Below are positions 1 through 8,417 of a DNA stretch of 64,000 nt, in pieces. The translations under genes were made by a program, and so were the position numbers. This DNA is from UBA9611 sp965237595 (GTDB taxonomy: Bacteria; Chloroflexota; Dehalococcoidia; Lucifugimonadales; UBA3495): assembly GCA_965237595.1 (NCBI GenBank), contig CBDEFY010000007.1, positions 62,001 through 126,000 of the forward strand, written 5' to 3'. The notes below the pieces were generated by a model. It was not told the origin of the DNA. It searched no databases and worked only from the letters and a program-made list of their open reading frames with translations. How positions within the stretch are numbered: the first letter of the stretch is position 1; each line of letters starts with the position of its first letter.

Positions 1-2
1 TC

Positions 3-575
3 CAGGTGACGGAGCGGGCGGCCAAGCTGTTCGCCGAGCTGGGAGCCACGGTGGAGGAGTCCGGCCTGACTCTGGAGGACCCGTTCCAGTCGTTCTGGGA
101 CGTGTTCGCCACGGCGGCCTACACCTCTTACGGCCATCTCCTGGAGGAGCACCGGTACGACTTTTCCGACTACGGTCTCACCTCCATCGAGCACGGCCAA
201 GAGATGACCGGGGCGGACCTGTCCCGGGCCATCCACGAGGTGGACCGGCTTGGAAGGCGGTTGGAGGACTTCTTCGACGACTTCGACCTGCTGCTCTCGC
301 CGACCATGGCGGTGCCGGCTTTCCCCATCGAGCAGCGGCCCAGCGTAATTGGAGGCAGGGAGGTCCAGCCGTTCTGGGGGTTCCTGCCCTTCACCTACCC
401 CATCAACATGAGCGGCCAGACCGCCGCCAGCATCCCCTGCGGCTACTCGGAAGACGGCATGCCCATCGGCCTCCACATCATCGGGCCACGGGGGTCAGAA
501 GCGAAGGTACTGCAAGCGTGTGCGGCGTTTGAACGGGCGCAACCGTGGGGAGGGGAGAGACCGGGGGTTTCTTAG
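3..575 (+). CDS. Amidase signature family protein, C-terminal part (5' end outside window)
   Basis: This is the last ~190 residues of an amidase-signature enzyme, which hydrolyses amide bonds. The frame is open to the left edge, so the GTG at 6 is probably not the real start. The Ser-Ser-Lys catalytic core lies upstream and cannot be seen. What is visible is the typical C-terminal part: the segment LLLSPTMAVPAF, the FTYPINMSGQTAASIPCG stretch and the GMPIGLHIIGP motif that closes the fold. Substrate cannot be told. A C-rich repeat follows the stop codon directly. Confidence 0.85.
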   Translation, partial: QVTERAAKLFAELGATVEESGLTLEDPFQSFWDVFATAAYTSYGHLLEEHRYDFSDYGLTSIEHGQEMTGADLSRAIHEVDRLGRRLEDFFDDFDLLLSPTMAVPAFPIEQRPSVIGGREVQPFWGFLPFTYPINMSGQTAASIPCGYSEDGMPIGLHIIGPRGSEAKVLQACAAFERAQPWGGERPGVS

Positions 576-582
576 GAAGGCG

Positions 583-605
583 GAAATCCCCCCAACCCCC
601 CTTTA
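583..605. repeat. C-rich AAATCCCCC repeat, copy 1
   Basis: A short stretch of the form AAATCCCCCC-AA-CCCCCCTTT lies 8 bases after the amidase stop. It resembles the left half of the elements at 59968-60002 and 60791-60828 and so looks like a degenerate member of one dispersed repeat family. Confidence 0.55.
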
Positions 606-702
606 CGAAAATTAATTGTCCTTCACCATTTGGTCCTATCTTTGTTAATTTATGCCTCACCATTCCATCGAAATCGCCGAGAAGATGACCCTCCGATGTT
701 CC

Positions 703-897
703 TTACCCTTCTTGGTCAGGTGAAGCGGGCGTAGAAACTCTCTTAAGAATTTCCTCGAATTCTTTGTTAGTCTCTGAGGAACTGTCTGACCCTTCGGGCC
801 TGAGCCATTCCCCTGTCGCGTCTGCATCAGTTAGTTGCCCTGCCTTAATATTGGCTTTGCGAAATCCTTCAGTCATCCTGATTGGTTTTTGTGTCAC
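703..897 (-). CDS. Small hypothetical protein, 64 aa
   Basis: The product is not recognised. The GTG start shares one base with the TAG stop of the upstream gene (897-1301), so the two are probably translationally coupled. The protein is polar and acidic, with a Ser/Glu-rich middle and no membrane segment or cysteine motif. An internal ATG seven codons in could also start it. Support comes only from the tight coupling and the direction of its neighbour. Confidence 0.4.
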   Translation of the reverse strand: MTQKPIRMTEGFRKANIKAGQLTDADATGEWLRPEGSDSSSETNKEFEEILKRVSTPASPDQEG

Positions 898-1301
898 TAT
901 TCGGGTCTCCTTTCTTGTGCCAAGATGAATGTTTCGCTACCAATAAGCTTAACTCCATGGAAAGCCTCTACAGCATACTCACCAACATCCGGAAACTCAA
1001 AGTCGGATAATATACAGTGGATATATGGAGCCGCCCCTTGCAGCCATTGTTCCAACGTTGGATAGACAAACGGTAAATCTATTTCTTCGATCCAACCCCC
1101 GTCTACCCTACTCAGTCCAATGATAAATGAAGTCTGTTCACTGGCGAATTGAGGGTTGAATTTAACCTTTGCCACGATAGTCATAAAAGGCGCCAAGCGA
1201 TCCCCCGAAACCGTAGCCGTCCGAAAAATGCCTGCGATATCCAAAATACCATTCGGATGGAGTCGTATCGCTTGTGCCAACAATAACCATTGTAATTCCA
1301 T
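897..1301 (-). CDS. DUF6941-like hypothetical protein
   Basis: A ~134-residue soluble protein. Its opening (MELQWLLLAQAI, then NGILDIAGIF) resembles the DUF6941 pattern of a short first strand followed by a gly-rich 'what it does or costs' strand. I recall that family from memory only, so the match is tentative, and no function is known. ATG at 1301 is preferred over a TTG at 1307; neither has a good ribosome binding site. The IS3 element starts ~85 bases upstream, so its native promoter may have been separated from it. Confidence 0.5.
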   Translation of the reverse strand: MELQWLLLAQAIRLHPNGILDIAGIFRTATVSGDRLAPFMTIVAKVKFNPQFASEQTSFIIGLSRVDGGWIEEIDLPFVYPTLEQWLQGAAPYIHCILSDFEFPDVGEYAVEAFHGVKLIGSETFILAQERRPE

Positions 1302-1398
1302 ATCCAACGTCGCAATAAGATTGGCATATCGTCTGCATTGCGCTACTTACCGGTCAAGGGATTGTTGTCTGAGATCCGCCAGACTGAGGTGGACCCAA

Positions 1399-2343
1399 TT
1401 AGTTGGACAGGTTTGGTGCAAAACTAAGTGGGAGTTCTGCCGTCTTTCCAAGGTCTGAGAACGCTCCGTTCGGTGCCCGTTTCCCATTGATTGACCGTTC
1501 ATCTGATGGCGCCAAGTCTCCTTTGAACACCTCAGCCGGTGTCCGGTAGCCCAAGGCCTGGTGGGGTCTTTGGTTGTTGTAGAAGCTGAAGTATGCGTCA
1601 GGCCCGGCCTTGGCTTCTCGCCCGTTGGAGTAGGCTTTCAGGTAGACCTCCTCGTACTTAACCGTGCGCCACAGCCGCTCCAACAAGATGTTGTCGGTGT
1701 AGCGTCCCTTCCCGTCCATGCTGATTCTCACTCCGTGCTGCTCTAGGAGACCGGTGAAGGCTTCGCCGGTGAACTGGCTGCCCTGGTCGGTGTTGAAGAC
1801 CTCTGGCTTCCCCTTGCCAAGCGCTTCCTCCAATGTCTCGACACAGAAATCAGCATCCAAGGTGTTGGAAAGACGCCAGGCCACCACGTACCGCGTGTAC
1901 CAATCCATGATGGCCACCAGGTATAAGAAACCCTTGGCCATGGGGATGTAGGTGATGTCGGCGGCCCACACCTGATTTGGTCTGGTGATCTCCATGCCGC
2001 TCAGGAGGTAGGGATACACCTTGTGCCCTGGCCCCGGCTTGCTGGTCCGGGGCCACCGGTAGATGGCACGTAGTCCCATGGTCCGCATCAGACGCTGGAC
2101 CCGCTTCCGGTTCACCCTGTGACCTTGAGTGCCCAGCCAGACCCTCATGCGCCGCGACCCGTAGAAGGGGGTACTTAGGTACTGGTGGTCCATCGCCTTC
2201 ATCACGGTCAGGTTCTCCAAGCAAGTCCCCTTGCGCCGGTAGTTTAGGCTGGACCTGCTGATGCTCAGTAAGGCGCACTGTCTCACTGTGGACAAGGCTG
2301 GGTGCCGCCGGTCCACCATCTCCCGCCGCCGCTCCCGGCTCAT
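1399..2343 (-). CDS. IS3-family transposase OrfB (DDE integrase core)
   Basis: 314 residues. An N-terminal helix-turn-helix_21-like part (SISRSSLNYRRKG) is followed by the rve integrase fold. The catalytic triad is visible as D in WAADITYI, D in FNTDQGSQFT and E in LLERLWRTVKYEEVY. The ATG start overlaps the OrfA stop as ATGA, so the two genes are coupled. There is no obvious A-rich slippery heptamer, so reinitiation seems as likely as the programmed -1 frameshift usual for IS3. The C-terminus runs ~25 residues past the usual PAEVF end, almost into the terminal repeat. Confidence 0.92.
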   Translation of the reverse strand: MSRERRREMVDRRHPALSTVRQCALLSISRSSLNYRRKGTCLENLTVMKAMDHQYLSTPFYGSRRMRVWLGTQGHRVNRKRVQRLMRTMGLRAIYRWPRTSKPGPGHKVYPYLLSGMEITRPNQVWAADITYIPMAKGFLYLVAIMDWYTRYVVAWRLSNTLDADFCVETLEEALGKGKPEVFNTDQGSQFTGEAFTGLLEQHGVRISMDGKGRYTDNILLERLWRTVKYEEVYLKAYSNGREAKAGPDAYFSFYNNQRPHQALGYRTPAEVFKGDLAPSDERSINGKRAPNGAFSDLGKTAELPLSFAPNLSN

Positions 2344-2624
2344 GGACCGAGCCTCTCCGCCAAGAAATCCCGCTCAACCTTCAGTTGGCCGATCTGCTGA
2401 TAGAGCCGGGCAACAAGGACCCCATCGCTCTTCTGGCGTTTGTCTTGGTTCCCACCAAAGACGCCGACCGCTCCTTCCAACAAGGACTTCTTCCAGGCCT
2501 GGATCTGCCCGGGATGGACCTCGTAGCGGGCGGCCAGTTGGGCCACCGTCTCTTCACCCTTCACCGCTTCCAGGGCCACCTTGGCCTTGAATGTTGGGCT
2601 GTGCTTCCTCCGCTCTTTTGACAT
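2340..2624 (-). CDS. IS3-family transposase OrfA (HTH protein)
   Basis: About 94 residues with the Tnp_1 helix-turn-helix: HSPTFKAKVALEAVKGEETVAQLAARY, then HPGQIQAWKKSLLE. The end is a short leucine-zipper-like helix (VLVARLYQQIGQLKVERDFLAERL). The start is placed at the ATG at 2624 because GGGAGGAG lies 6 bases upstream; a longer reading from a GTG at 2642 is possible. It binds the element's ends together with OrfB. Confidence 0.9.
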   Translation of the reverse strand: MSKERRKHSPTFKAKVALEAVKGEETVAQLAARYEVHPGQIQAWKKSLLEGAVGVFGGNQDKRQKSDGVLVARLYQQIGQLKVERDFLAERLGP

Positions 2625-2773
2625 GTCCCACTCCTCCCTCACAGCAACAGCTGTGGCTATTTTAGGAGCAGAACTCTCACTTAACCACCTGTCCGAATTT
2701 CCGGGTCCACCTCAGACCTCTTCCAGAAGAACCAACATGGTGAACAGCGGGAGGCCCACTCTCGTAAAGAGGG

Positions 2774-3892
2774 CTAGGGGGATTTTTGCGCGGCCGCCAT
2801 CTTCTCCCGCAGCAGCGGCAGCACATCCGCCGCAACGCGCTGGCACTCCTCTACGTGGGGGAAGCCGGAGAGGATGAACTCGTCAATGCCCAGCTTCCAG
2901 TAGTCCAGTAGCACGTCGGTGACCTGTTCCGGGGTGCCGACGATGGCGGTGCCACAGTTGACCCGGACCTCGGAGAGGCCGTTCCACAGGTGGGGCGCGA
3001 CGATATGGTTGGGGGCTTCTTGGGCCTGGGCCTGCTGGCCCACCATGGGGGTGCCCACGATGGCCGCCCGGCGCTGGGCCTTTACCGCCGGGTCGGCGTG
3101 GTCAATCAACTCGTTGGCGGCCTTCCAGGCATCATCCTCGCTGTCCCGCACCACCAGGTGAGTGCGGATGCCCAGACCAGGTCTCCGGCCGGTCTTCTTG
3201 AACTCCTCCCGCAGGGCGTCAAAGCGGGCCTTTGAGTCTTCAAGGGGCTCGATCCAGTTCAGGTGGAAGTCGGCCTGGCGGGCGGAGAGGGCATTCGCCC
3301 TGGGTGAGGCCCCGCCCAGGTAGAACTGGGGTGGCTTGCCTTCAGGCATGGGGGAGCAGTAGGCGTCTTTGACCTTGTAGTGCTCGCCCTGGAACTCCAC
3401 TGGGCCGGGCTCGGTCCACAGCTTTCGGCAGGCGGCGATGAACTCCTCGGCGCGCTCGTAACGGGTGCTGTGGTCGCTGACCTCGCCAACCCGTTCAAAA
3501 TCGTTCTGTATGCCGCCGGGGACGATATTGATGTCGATACGGCCCTTGGATATGTGGTGCAGGGAGGCGGCCATCTGGGCGAACAGCCCCAGGGCGACGA
3601 AGCCGGGCCTCACGGCGATGAGAAAGCGGATGCGTTCGGACACCGCCGCCAGGGCGGTGGCGGTGGTCCAGGTTTCGGCCAGCGGGGCGTCTTCGGCGAA
3701 GAGGCCGTTGGCGAACCGGGTGGGGATCAGCAGGGAGTAGAATCCGCAGTCCTCGGCGGTCTGGACGACTTGGCGCAGGTAATCGAAGTCTGGGGGACGC
3801 TCGGCCCGGGCGGTGCCGGCCCGGGCGCCGTCGCCGTCGAAGGGGATGAACCAACTGAACCGGGTCTCGCCGTTCTTGTTTCCGTTGGTCAC
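2774..3892 (-). CDS. LLM-class flavin-dependent oxidoreductase, SsuD-like
   Basis: 372 residues, close to the alkanesulfonate monooxygenase (SsuD) size and pattern. The TIM-barrel luciferase fold starts with FSWFIPFDGDG; then come ISKGRIDINIVPGG, ERAEEFIAACRKLWTEPGP, the substrate-lid region YCSPMPEGKPPQFYLGGASP, and GTPEQVTDVLLDYWKLGIDEFILSGFPHVEE near the end. Such enzymes use FMNH2 and O2 to oxidise C-S or related bonds. The GTG start has GGAGG 7 bases upstream. No flavin reductase or sulfonate transporter lies beside it, so the substrate is open. It is the first of three LLM enzymes in this window. Confidence 0.88.
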   Translation of the reverse strand: MTNGNKNGETRFSWFIPFDGDGARAGTARAERPPDFDYLRQVVQTAEDCGFYSLLIPTRFANGLFAEDAPLAETWTTATALAAVSERIRFLIAVRPGFVALGLFAQMAASLHHISKGRIDINIVPGGIQNDFERVGEVSDHSTRYERAEEFIAACRKLWTEPGPVEFQGEHYKVKDAYCSPMPEGKPPQFYLGGASPRANALSARQADFHLNWIEPLEDSKARFDALREEFKKTGRRPGLGIRTHLVVRDSEDDAWKAANELIDHADPAVKAQRRAAIVGTPMVGQQAQAQEAPNHIVAPHLWNGLSEVRVNCGTAIVGTPEQVTDVLLDYWKLGIDEFILSGFPHVEECQRVAADVLPLLREKMAAAQKSP

Positions 3893-3997
3893 GCTACGCC
3901 TCCGCCGAGGAGTTGGGTCAGGTACATCCTAGGGAAGGGGTTGTGGGGGGTCAAGGGTTGGGGGATGCGCCCCCATCTCCGACTTCGTCTTGAGTCT

Positions 3998-4013
3998 CCC
4001 CGATGCATCGGGG
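3998..4013. repeat. Perfect 16-bp palindrome CCCCGATG/CATCGGGG
   Basis: CCCCGATGCATCGGGG is a perfect palindrome in the 169-bp gap between ctaG and the SsuD-like gene. A second small hairpin (CCTTCCCC/GGGGAAGG) lies at ~4034-4054. No T-run follows either, so a terminator role is uncertain. The core CCGAT-ATCGG is shared with the inverted repeats at 46366 and 60888. Confidence 0.6.
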
Positions 4014-4061
4014 GTGTACGACCGGGACCTAACCTTCCCCCAGAATGGGGAAGGGACTATT

Positions 4062-5000
4062 TTACTGGGTTGGTTGGTTAGCGTTGTTGGCTGCTTCTTC
4101 CCGCTCGTACCACATAATCATGACGATGCCGGCCGCCAGGATGCTCATCATGTCGCCCGGCACCCAGAGCAGCAGGCCGCCCAGTTGCTGGTCGGTTAGC
4201 AAGGAGACATTGAAGGGTTGATACACGTCCTGGTAGCCGGTGTAGATGATGCCCCTGGAGAAGGTTATGGCCGCCCCCAAGATGGTGTTTGGCAGGACAA
4301 TCAGTCCCAAGTAGAGCACCCGTACACCGTAGTGGATCCGGGAGCGGCGGGGCTTCGGGTCGATGACCGCCCAGTAGAAAATGAACCCGGATGACATCAT
4401 GGTGACGTGCATCAGGGCGTGGACGAACTCGTTGCGCAGGGCCAGATTGAACACGCCGGGGAACTGCCACAGGTACAGGATGCCCATGAATAGCACGGTG
4501 GTGATTACCGGGTTGGTTAGCTTTTCGTAAACCGCCCGGGCCAATGGATGACGCACCATCGGCCGGACGAACCCCTGCAACGCCCAGGGCGGCAGCCCGC
4601 GCAACACCGGCGTCAGTGGCGCCCCCAGCAGCACCAGCAGCGGCGCCAGCATCCGCAGCAGGAAGTGTTGCAGTTGGTGGAAGGACAGCATGTGCTCGGA
4701 CAGGTTGTCCAAGGGCGATTGTAGAGCAATGAAGATCAGGAACAGACCGGTGAAGAAGGATATCTTCTGCCAGAGGTTGATGGGATGGCTGGGCCGCTCC
4801 CAATTGGCCAGGCCGTTCAGATACAGATAAGCTGCCACCAGCAGGAGCAAGGTTGGCAGCGGGTTCCAGTTCCAGGCGGTGAAGGGGTTCTGGCCGGCGT
4901 CGATACCACCGTGGGCGTGAACGACGGGCACGGCCCATAACAGTTGTAGCAAGGCCAACGCGGGCAGGACCAGCAGTATCCTTCGGCCGGATTTCATCAT
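4062..5000 (-). CDS. ctaG: Cytochrome c oxidase assembly factor, caa3-type CtaG family
   Basis: About 312 residues. A hydrophobic leader ends in VVHAHGG, after which come about seven membrane helices. Family hallmarks are visible: SFHQLQHFLLRMLAPLLVLLGAP, a helix with LALRNEFVHALMHVTMMSSGFIFYWAVIDP, and DQQLGGLLLWVPGDM near the end. The histidines in these segments are the probable copper or haem-related sites. CtaG-like proteins help mature copper-containing terminal oxidases at the membrane. The MM at 4997-5000 is preferred as the start; a GTG at 5033 would overlap the upstream gene. The preceding gene (FixH-like) fits the same role. Confidence 0.85.
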   Translation of the reverse strand: MMKSGRRILLVLPALALLQLLWAVPVVHAHGGIDAGQNPFTAWNWNPLPTLLLLVAAYLYLNGLANWERPSHPINLWQKISFFTGLFLIFIALQSPLDNLSEHMLSFHQLQHFLLRMLAPLLVLLGAPLTPVLRGLPPWALQGFVRPMVRHPLARAVYEKLTNPVITTVLFMGILYLWQFPGVFNLALRNEFVHALMHVTMMSSGFIFYWAVIDPKPRRSRIHYGVRVLYLGLIVLPNTILGAAITFSRGIIYTGYQDVYQPFNVSLLTDQQLGGLLLWVPGDMMSILAAGIVMIMWYEREEAANNANQPTQ

Positions 5001-5016
5001 AGAAACAGCCCTGGCA

Positions 5017-5592
5017 TCAGCTTTGGGACTCACCTTGGGCAGCCTCGCGCCGGCGGCGGTTGTTGCGCCGCGTGCTCCACCAGATGTAGGCGACTCCGAG
5101 CATCATCACAGCGAAAACACCGAAGAAGACCAGGCTACCACTGGTGTAACGGTTGAGGGACGGGACTTCAAAAATCATCGCGCTGGCGCCGCCTCGGCCC
5201 AGGGGACTTGAAACGTCAACGCTAATCAACCACTCGCCGGTGGAGCCCAGGTTCATCCGGACGTCGTACCTCTCGAGCTCGGCCGGCGAATTTAGGGCTA
5301 TGCCCAATCCTTCGTAGTCCTCTTCATCGTTCTTGGCGACGAGCAGCACTTGGGCGTCGGGCACCACCTCGCCGGTGTCGGCGTTTGTGACGTAGAGGGC
5401 CATCTGGATGAACCCAGCGGCCAGATTAGTGTTCACCGCCACAACCCTCACCCTGTGTGGGCCCGCAGTGACGGTTACTTCCCTTGGGTCCCCCTCTTGG
5501 GCGGCCACCGAGGCGATCGGCGCCACAAGGAGCAGGACGCCAGCCAATACCAACAGTCCGATGTTTCTGATCTTGATGCTAGCCATCCCCAT
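5017..5592 (-). CDS. Secreted/membrane-anchored FixH/YtkA-like beta-domain protein
   Basis: About 191 residues. A signal peptide (NIGLLVLAGVLLLVAPIASVAA) is followed by a ~120-residue beta-rich extracytoplasmic domain (VTVTAGPHRVRVVAV... ALYVTNADTGEVVPDAQVLL...). One C-terminal membrane helix follows (GSLVFFGVFAVMMLGVAYIWW) and then an Arg-rich cytoplasmic end. The arrangement recalls FixH/YtkA/CopC-like periplasmic domains found next to cytochrome oxidase assembly genes, and ctaG does follow directly. There are no Cys or His-rich copper motifs. The function is inferred from position only. Confidence 0.6.
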   Translation of the reverse strand: MGMASIKIRNIGLLVLAGVLLLVAPIASVAAQEGDPREVTVTAGPHRVRVVAVNTNLAAGFIQMALYVTNADTGEVVPDAQVLLVAKNDEEDYEGLGIALNSPAELERYDVRMNLGSTGEWLISVDVSSPLGRGGASAMIFEVPSLNRYTSGSLVFFGVFAVMMLGVAYIWWSTRRNNRRRREAAQGESQS

Positions 5593-5673
5593 GTAATTTT
5601 GGTGTAAATCGGGTGTAACCAACCCCAATACGGAGGTGGCGTCGGTTAAGGATTCCTCAAGGACAACGGCTGA

Positions 5674-6642
5674 TTAGCCGTCGTGGCGGTGGCCGGAAGT
5701 GTACACCCTTGGGTGTTCGATATGGTGGTCTTCTTCGCAGCCCTCCATGGAGTCTTCCAACTGGATGGTCACGTGGCCGATGCCAAACTCACTGGATGCG
5801 ATGTCCCGCAGCCGCTGCAACACCGGGTTGGGGTCTTCCATCACTGCGGCGTCGGCGGTGACGTGGGCGCTCAGGGCGTCGTAGCCGGTGGTGATGGACC
5901 AAGCGTGAATATCGTGGACGCCGGTCACGCCGTCCAATTCCTCCAGGCGTTGGCACAGTTGATGCAGGTCCAGGTGGGCGGGCGTGCCTTCCATCAGCAC
6001 ATGGACCACCTTCCAGAGCAACCGGAAGGAGCTGGCGAGTATCAACACCCCAATGACTATGCCAAATATTGGGTCGGCGATGTCCCAACCGAATGCCAAC
6101 ACCAACACTCCCGCAGCCACCACCGCCACCGAGCCCAGAAGGTCGGCAATCACGTGCCGGAACGCGCCCTCCACATTCAGGCTCTCCCCAGCCGAGCGGT
6201 GCAGGCCCCAGGCGGCGGCCACGTTAACCAGCAGTCCGACGGCGCCCACGCCCAACATAAGTCCGCCATCGACCTCCGGGGCGTCACCGAAACGGCGAGC
6301 GGCCTCAAAAAAGATCCAAGCGGCGATGAGCCAAAGGCTGAGGGCGTTCAACATGGCGGCCAGGACCTCGGTGCGGTGAAAGCCGAAGGTCTGCTCGATG
6401 GAGGCGGGACGGCTGGCGATCCAGATGGCCAGCAGGGCCAGGCCGATGGCAGCGGCGTCGGTGAGCATGTGGCCGGCGTCGGCCAGGAGGGCCAAGCTGC
6501 CGGAGACCAAGCCGCCAATCACCTCGGCCACCATGTACCCCATGATTAACGCCAGGGAGATGCCAAGACTGCGCCGGCTGGCGGAGCGGTGGTCGTGGCG
6601 GCGTCCCGAAGCCGGTGTGGCCGTGTGTTGGGTAGCGTCCAT
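5674..6642 (-). CDS. Cation diffusion facilitator (CzcD/ZitB-like Zn2+ exporter)
   Basis: 322 residues with six predicted membrane helices. The two metal-site signatures are present: HMLTD in helix II (LADAGHMLTDAAA) and HVIADLLGS in helix V. A short His-rich N-terminus (GRRHDHRS) and a His-rich C-terminus (EEDHHIEHP, SGHRHDG) flank the transporter. The C-terminal cytoplasmic ferredoxin-like domain is complete (VTGVHDIHAWSITTGYDALSAHV). It exchanges Zn2+ or a similar metal for protons across the inner membrane. Confidence 0.92.
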   Translation of the reverse strand: MDATQHTATPASGRRHDHRSASRRSLGISLALIMGYMVAEVIGGLVSGSLALLADAGHMLTDAAAIGLALLAIWIASRPASIEQTFGFHRTEVLAAMLNALSLWLIAAWIFFEAARRFGDAPEVDGGLMLGVGAVGLLVNVAAAWGLHRSAGESLNVEGAFRHVIADLLGSVAVVAAGVLVLAFGWDIADPIFGIVIGVLILASSFRLLWKVVHVLMEGTPAHLDLHQLCQRLEELDGVTGVHDIHAWSITTGYDALSAHVTADAAVMEDPNPVLQRLRDIASSEFGIGHVTIQLEDSMEGCEEDHHIEHPRVYTSGHRHDG

Positions 6643-6735
6643 AGCGGTGTTAGTCCGCGCCCGCAGTATAGAAAGGGTTGACCGGGCTCAGGGGCAGACC
6701 TTTCTGAAGTCCGTTTGCCGGAGCGGAAGACCGGT

Positions 6736-7395
6736 CTATAGTTGGAAGGTCTTCTTCCAGATACCGGGCGAGCCATCCGCGTGGGTCATGATTTCCCGCA
6801 TCCGGCCGTTGTCGGGATGGATCTCCCGTTGTTTCAGCCACTCTGGGGTCTCCGAAACGTTCTCGTTCTCGAACTCGTAAACCGTGGCGTATTGGGGCGC
6901 TCCCCGGACGGCCCGCCAGCGGCGGCCGCGGATACAACCGGGCGCCTTTTCATAGTTGGGCACGTAGACTCCACTGTACCATTTGTTCCATTCATCGTCG
7001 TTGGCGGGCGGAACATCCATCCGGCCGATTTGGATTGCGTTGGCCATGTCGCTGTTGGCGATGTCGCTGGTGAGGGACGCCGGGTGGATCATGTCATAGA
7101 CGTTGTTCATAAAGTTGGTCCCGATGAGACTGGGAGACACCCGCTGTCCCCACTCGGAGCGGGGCCGGTTCTTGAAGGCATCGGTGTTCACCACGTCGGC
7201 GTTCTCCAGTTCGTAAACGGCCATGTGCTTGGGGCCGCTCTTAGTGGCCTCGTAGCGGGCAGCGTTGAGCACGCCGGGGACCGACAAAAGTTCCTTAAGG
7301 TGTTCCTCGTTGTACCACCGGTTGAAATCGTCTTCTTTGTCGGCTGGGATGTCGGCCCAGATAATCATCAGGCCGGTGCCTTTCTTGTTAGCCAT
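6736..7395 (-). CDS. EthD-like protein with two dimeric alpha/beta-barrel domains
   Basis: About 219 residues made of two similar halves. Both carry the pattern W/Y-N-x-E-H or W-Y-x-x-V with a following PGxxxxRR/ARY: EDDFNRWYNEEHLKELLSVPGVLNAARY in the first, DEWNKWYSGVYVPNYEKAPGCIRGRRW in the second. This is the EthD/stress-responsive A/B barrel fold that usually forms dimers; here it is tandem in one chain. ATG 7395 is chosen because GGAGG lies 6 bases before it. The role is unknown; such proteins often sit beside degradative enzymes. A one-domain relative is at 18556. Confidence 0.7.
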   Translation of the reverse strand: MANKKGTGLMIIWADIPADKEDDFNRWYNEEHLKELLSVPGVLNAARYEATKSGPKHMAVYELENADVVNTDAFKNRPRSEWGQRVSPSLIGTNFMNNVYDMIHPASLTSDIANSDMANAIQIGRMDVPPANDDEWNKWYSGVYVPNYEKAPGCIRGRRWRAVRGAPQYATVYEFENENVSETPEWLKQREIHPDNGRMREIMTHADGSPGIWKKTFQL

Positions 7396-7643
7396 GGCTG
7401 CCTCCATTTCTCCCGATTAATTTTGATCGATGCTAGGTGGCGCCATGATAACCAAGGCCGCCCGGTTTGGCTACGGGGACGGGATGGGGTTAAGCGTCTT
7501 GCATATTTAATGGGAGAGACGACTGAAAAGGTGACGGTGGAGGAAGATTCTAATTCTTTGGGGCTCGGTAGCCCAACTCGAGGACAGCACCGAATCCACT
7601 TTGTTAGTGACACCGTTTGGATCGCAACATCCTAAGTCGCGCT

Positions 7644-8417
7644 TCACAAGTTCTCCAACGTGCCGCGGCGGCGCACCACGACCTCGATCCAGCTGAACAG
7701 GATGAATCCCACAAATGCATACCCCAGCCCAATGGCCAAATCCCCGAGCAACAAAGGAAGCGACGCACTAATTTCGCCTCCGGCGGCCAGAGCACGTGCC
7801 GTCTCGATGCTACGCGTCAGGGGAAGAGCCTCGCCAAGGAACGTCAACGCGGGCGGAAGCTCGCTTAAGGGTATGTTTGCTCCACTCACCAGCAAAATCG
7901 TGAAAATCATGATGTTGCCTAAAACCAACGAGTCGAGCACTAAATATGCTACCGCGCCCAGGAGCAGGCCCAGACCAGAGACGGCAAGCGTGCCGACGAC
8001 GATGGTTAGCAGGATGCCCGGCCAGCTTGAAAGGGGCAGTTCCAGGCCAAACACCAGGATAGCCCATACAAAGCCCACTACCACGAACACCGCGGATTCT
8101 GCCACGTGAACCGCGGCGCGTCCGAAGAAGAGGGCCAGCCGGTTCGCCGGGGTGCCGATGAGATAGATCAGCGTACCTAGATTACGCTCGGAGGTGATAA
8201 CACCTGCGATGGTGAATCCGCTCAGGCTGGCAATCACCATGGCATTACCAACAAGATAAAACTCCCGAGGCTGGCTCCCGCCGAACAGCCCAATCAAACT
8301 GTAGAAGGCCATACCGCTCAGAGGTATGATCAGCCGCTGGGCGAGGTAGACCGTGGGGGTCTCCCAGAGAAACAGCGCCCGATACCCATTGTAGGCCGAA
8401 GCGAAGAATACCCGCAT
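7644..8417 (-). CDS. ABC-2 type transporter permease
   Basis: 257 residues with about six membrane helices and the ABC-2 membrane pattern (SERNLGTLIYLIGTPANRLALFFGRAAVHVAES, then NIPLSELPPALTFLGEALPLTRSIETAR). The start MRVFF overlaps the stop of the upstream permease by one base (TGATG), so an upstream extension of the frame is not used. It forms the membrane part of an exporter with the homologous permease and the ATPase before it. Substrate is not evident; related systems move drugs, lipids or polysaccharide. Confidence 0.85.
   Translation of the reverse strand: MRVFFASAYNGYRALFLWETPTVYLAQRLIIPLSGMAFYSLIGLFGGSQPREFYLVGNAMVIASLSGFTIAGVITSERNLGTLIYLIGTPANRLALFFGRAAVHVAESAVFVVVGFVWAILVFGLELPLSSWPGILLTIVVGTLAVSGLGLLLGAVAYLVLDSLVLGNIMIFTILLVSGANIPLSELPPALTFLGEALPLTRSIETARALAAGGEISASLPLLLGDLAIGLGYAFVGFILFSWIEVVVRRRGTLENL

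Larger units (their letters stand above)
1385..2714 (-). mobile_element. Complete IS3-family insertion sequence, ~1.33 kb
   Basis: The element is bounded by imperfect inverted repeats that begin TGAGGTGGACCC at 1385 and end GGGTCCACCTCA at 2714. The similarity continues inward through GGACAGG and AAGTG-GAGTTCTGC, with a 10-base length difference. The trinucleotide GAC lies directly outside both ends (1382-1384 and 2715-2717), as expected for a 3-bp target duplication. It carries orfA and orfB in the usual order. Both genes look intact, so the copy may still be active. Confidence 0.9.
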
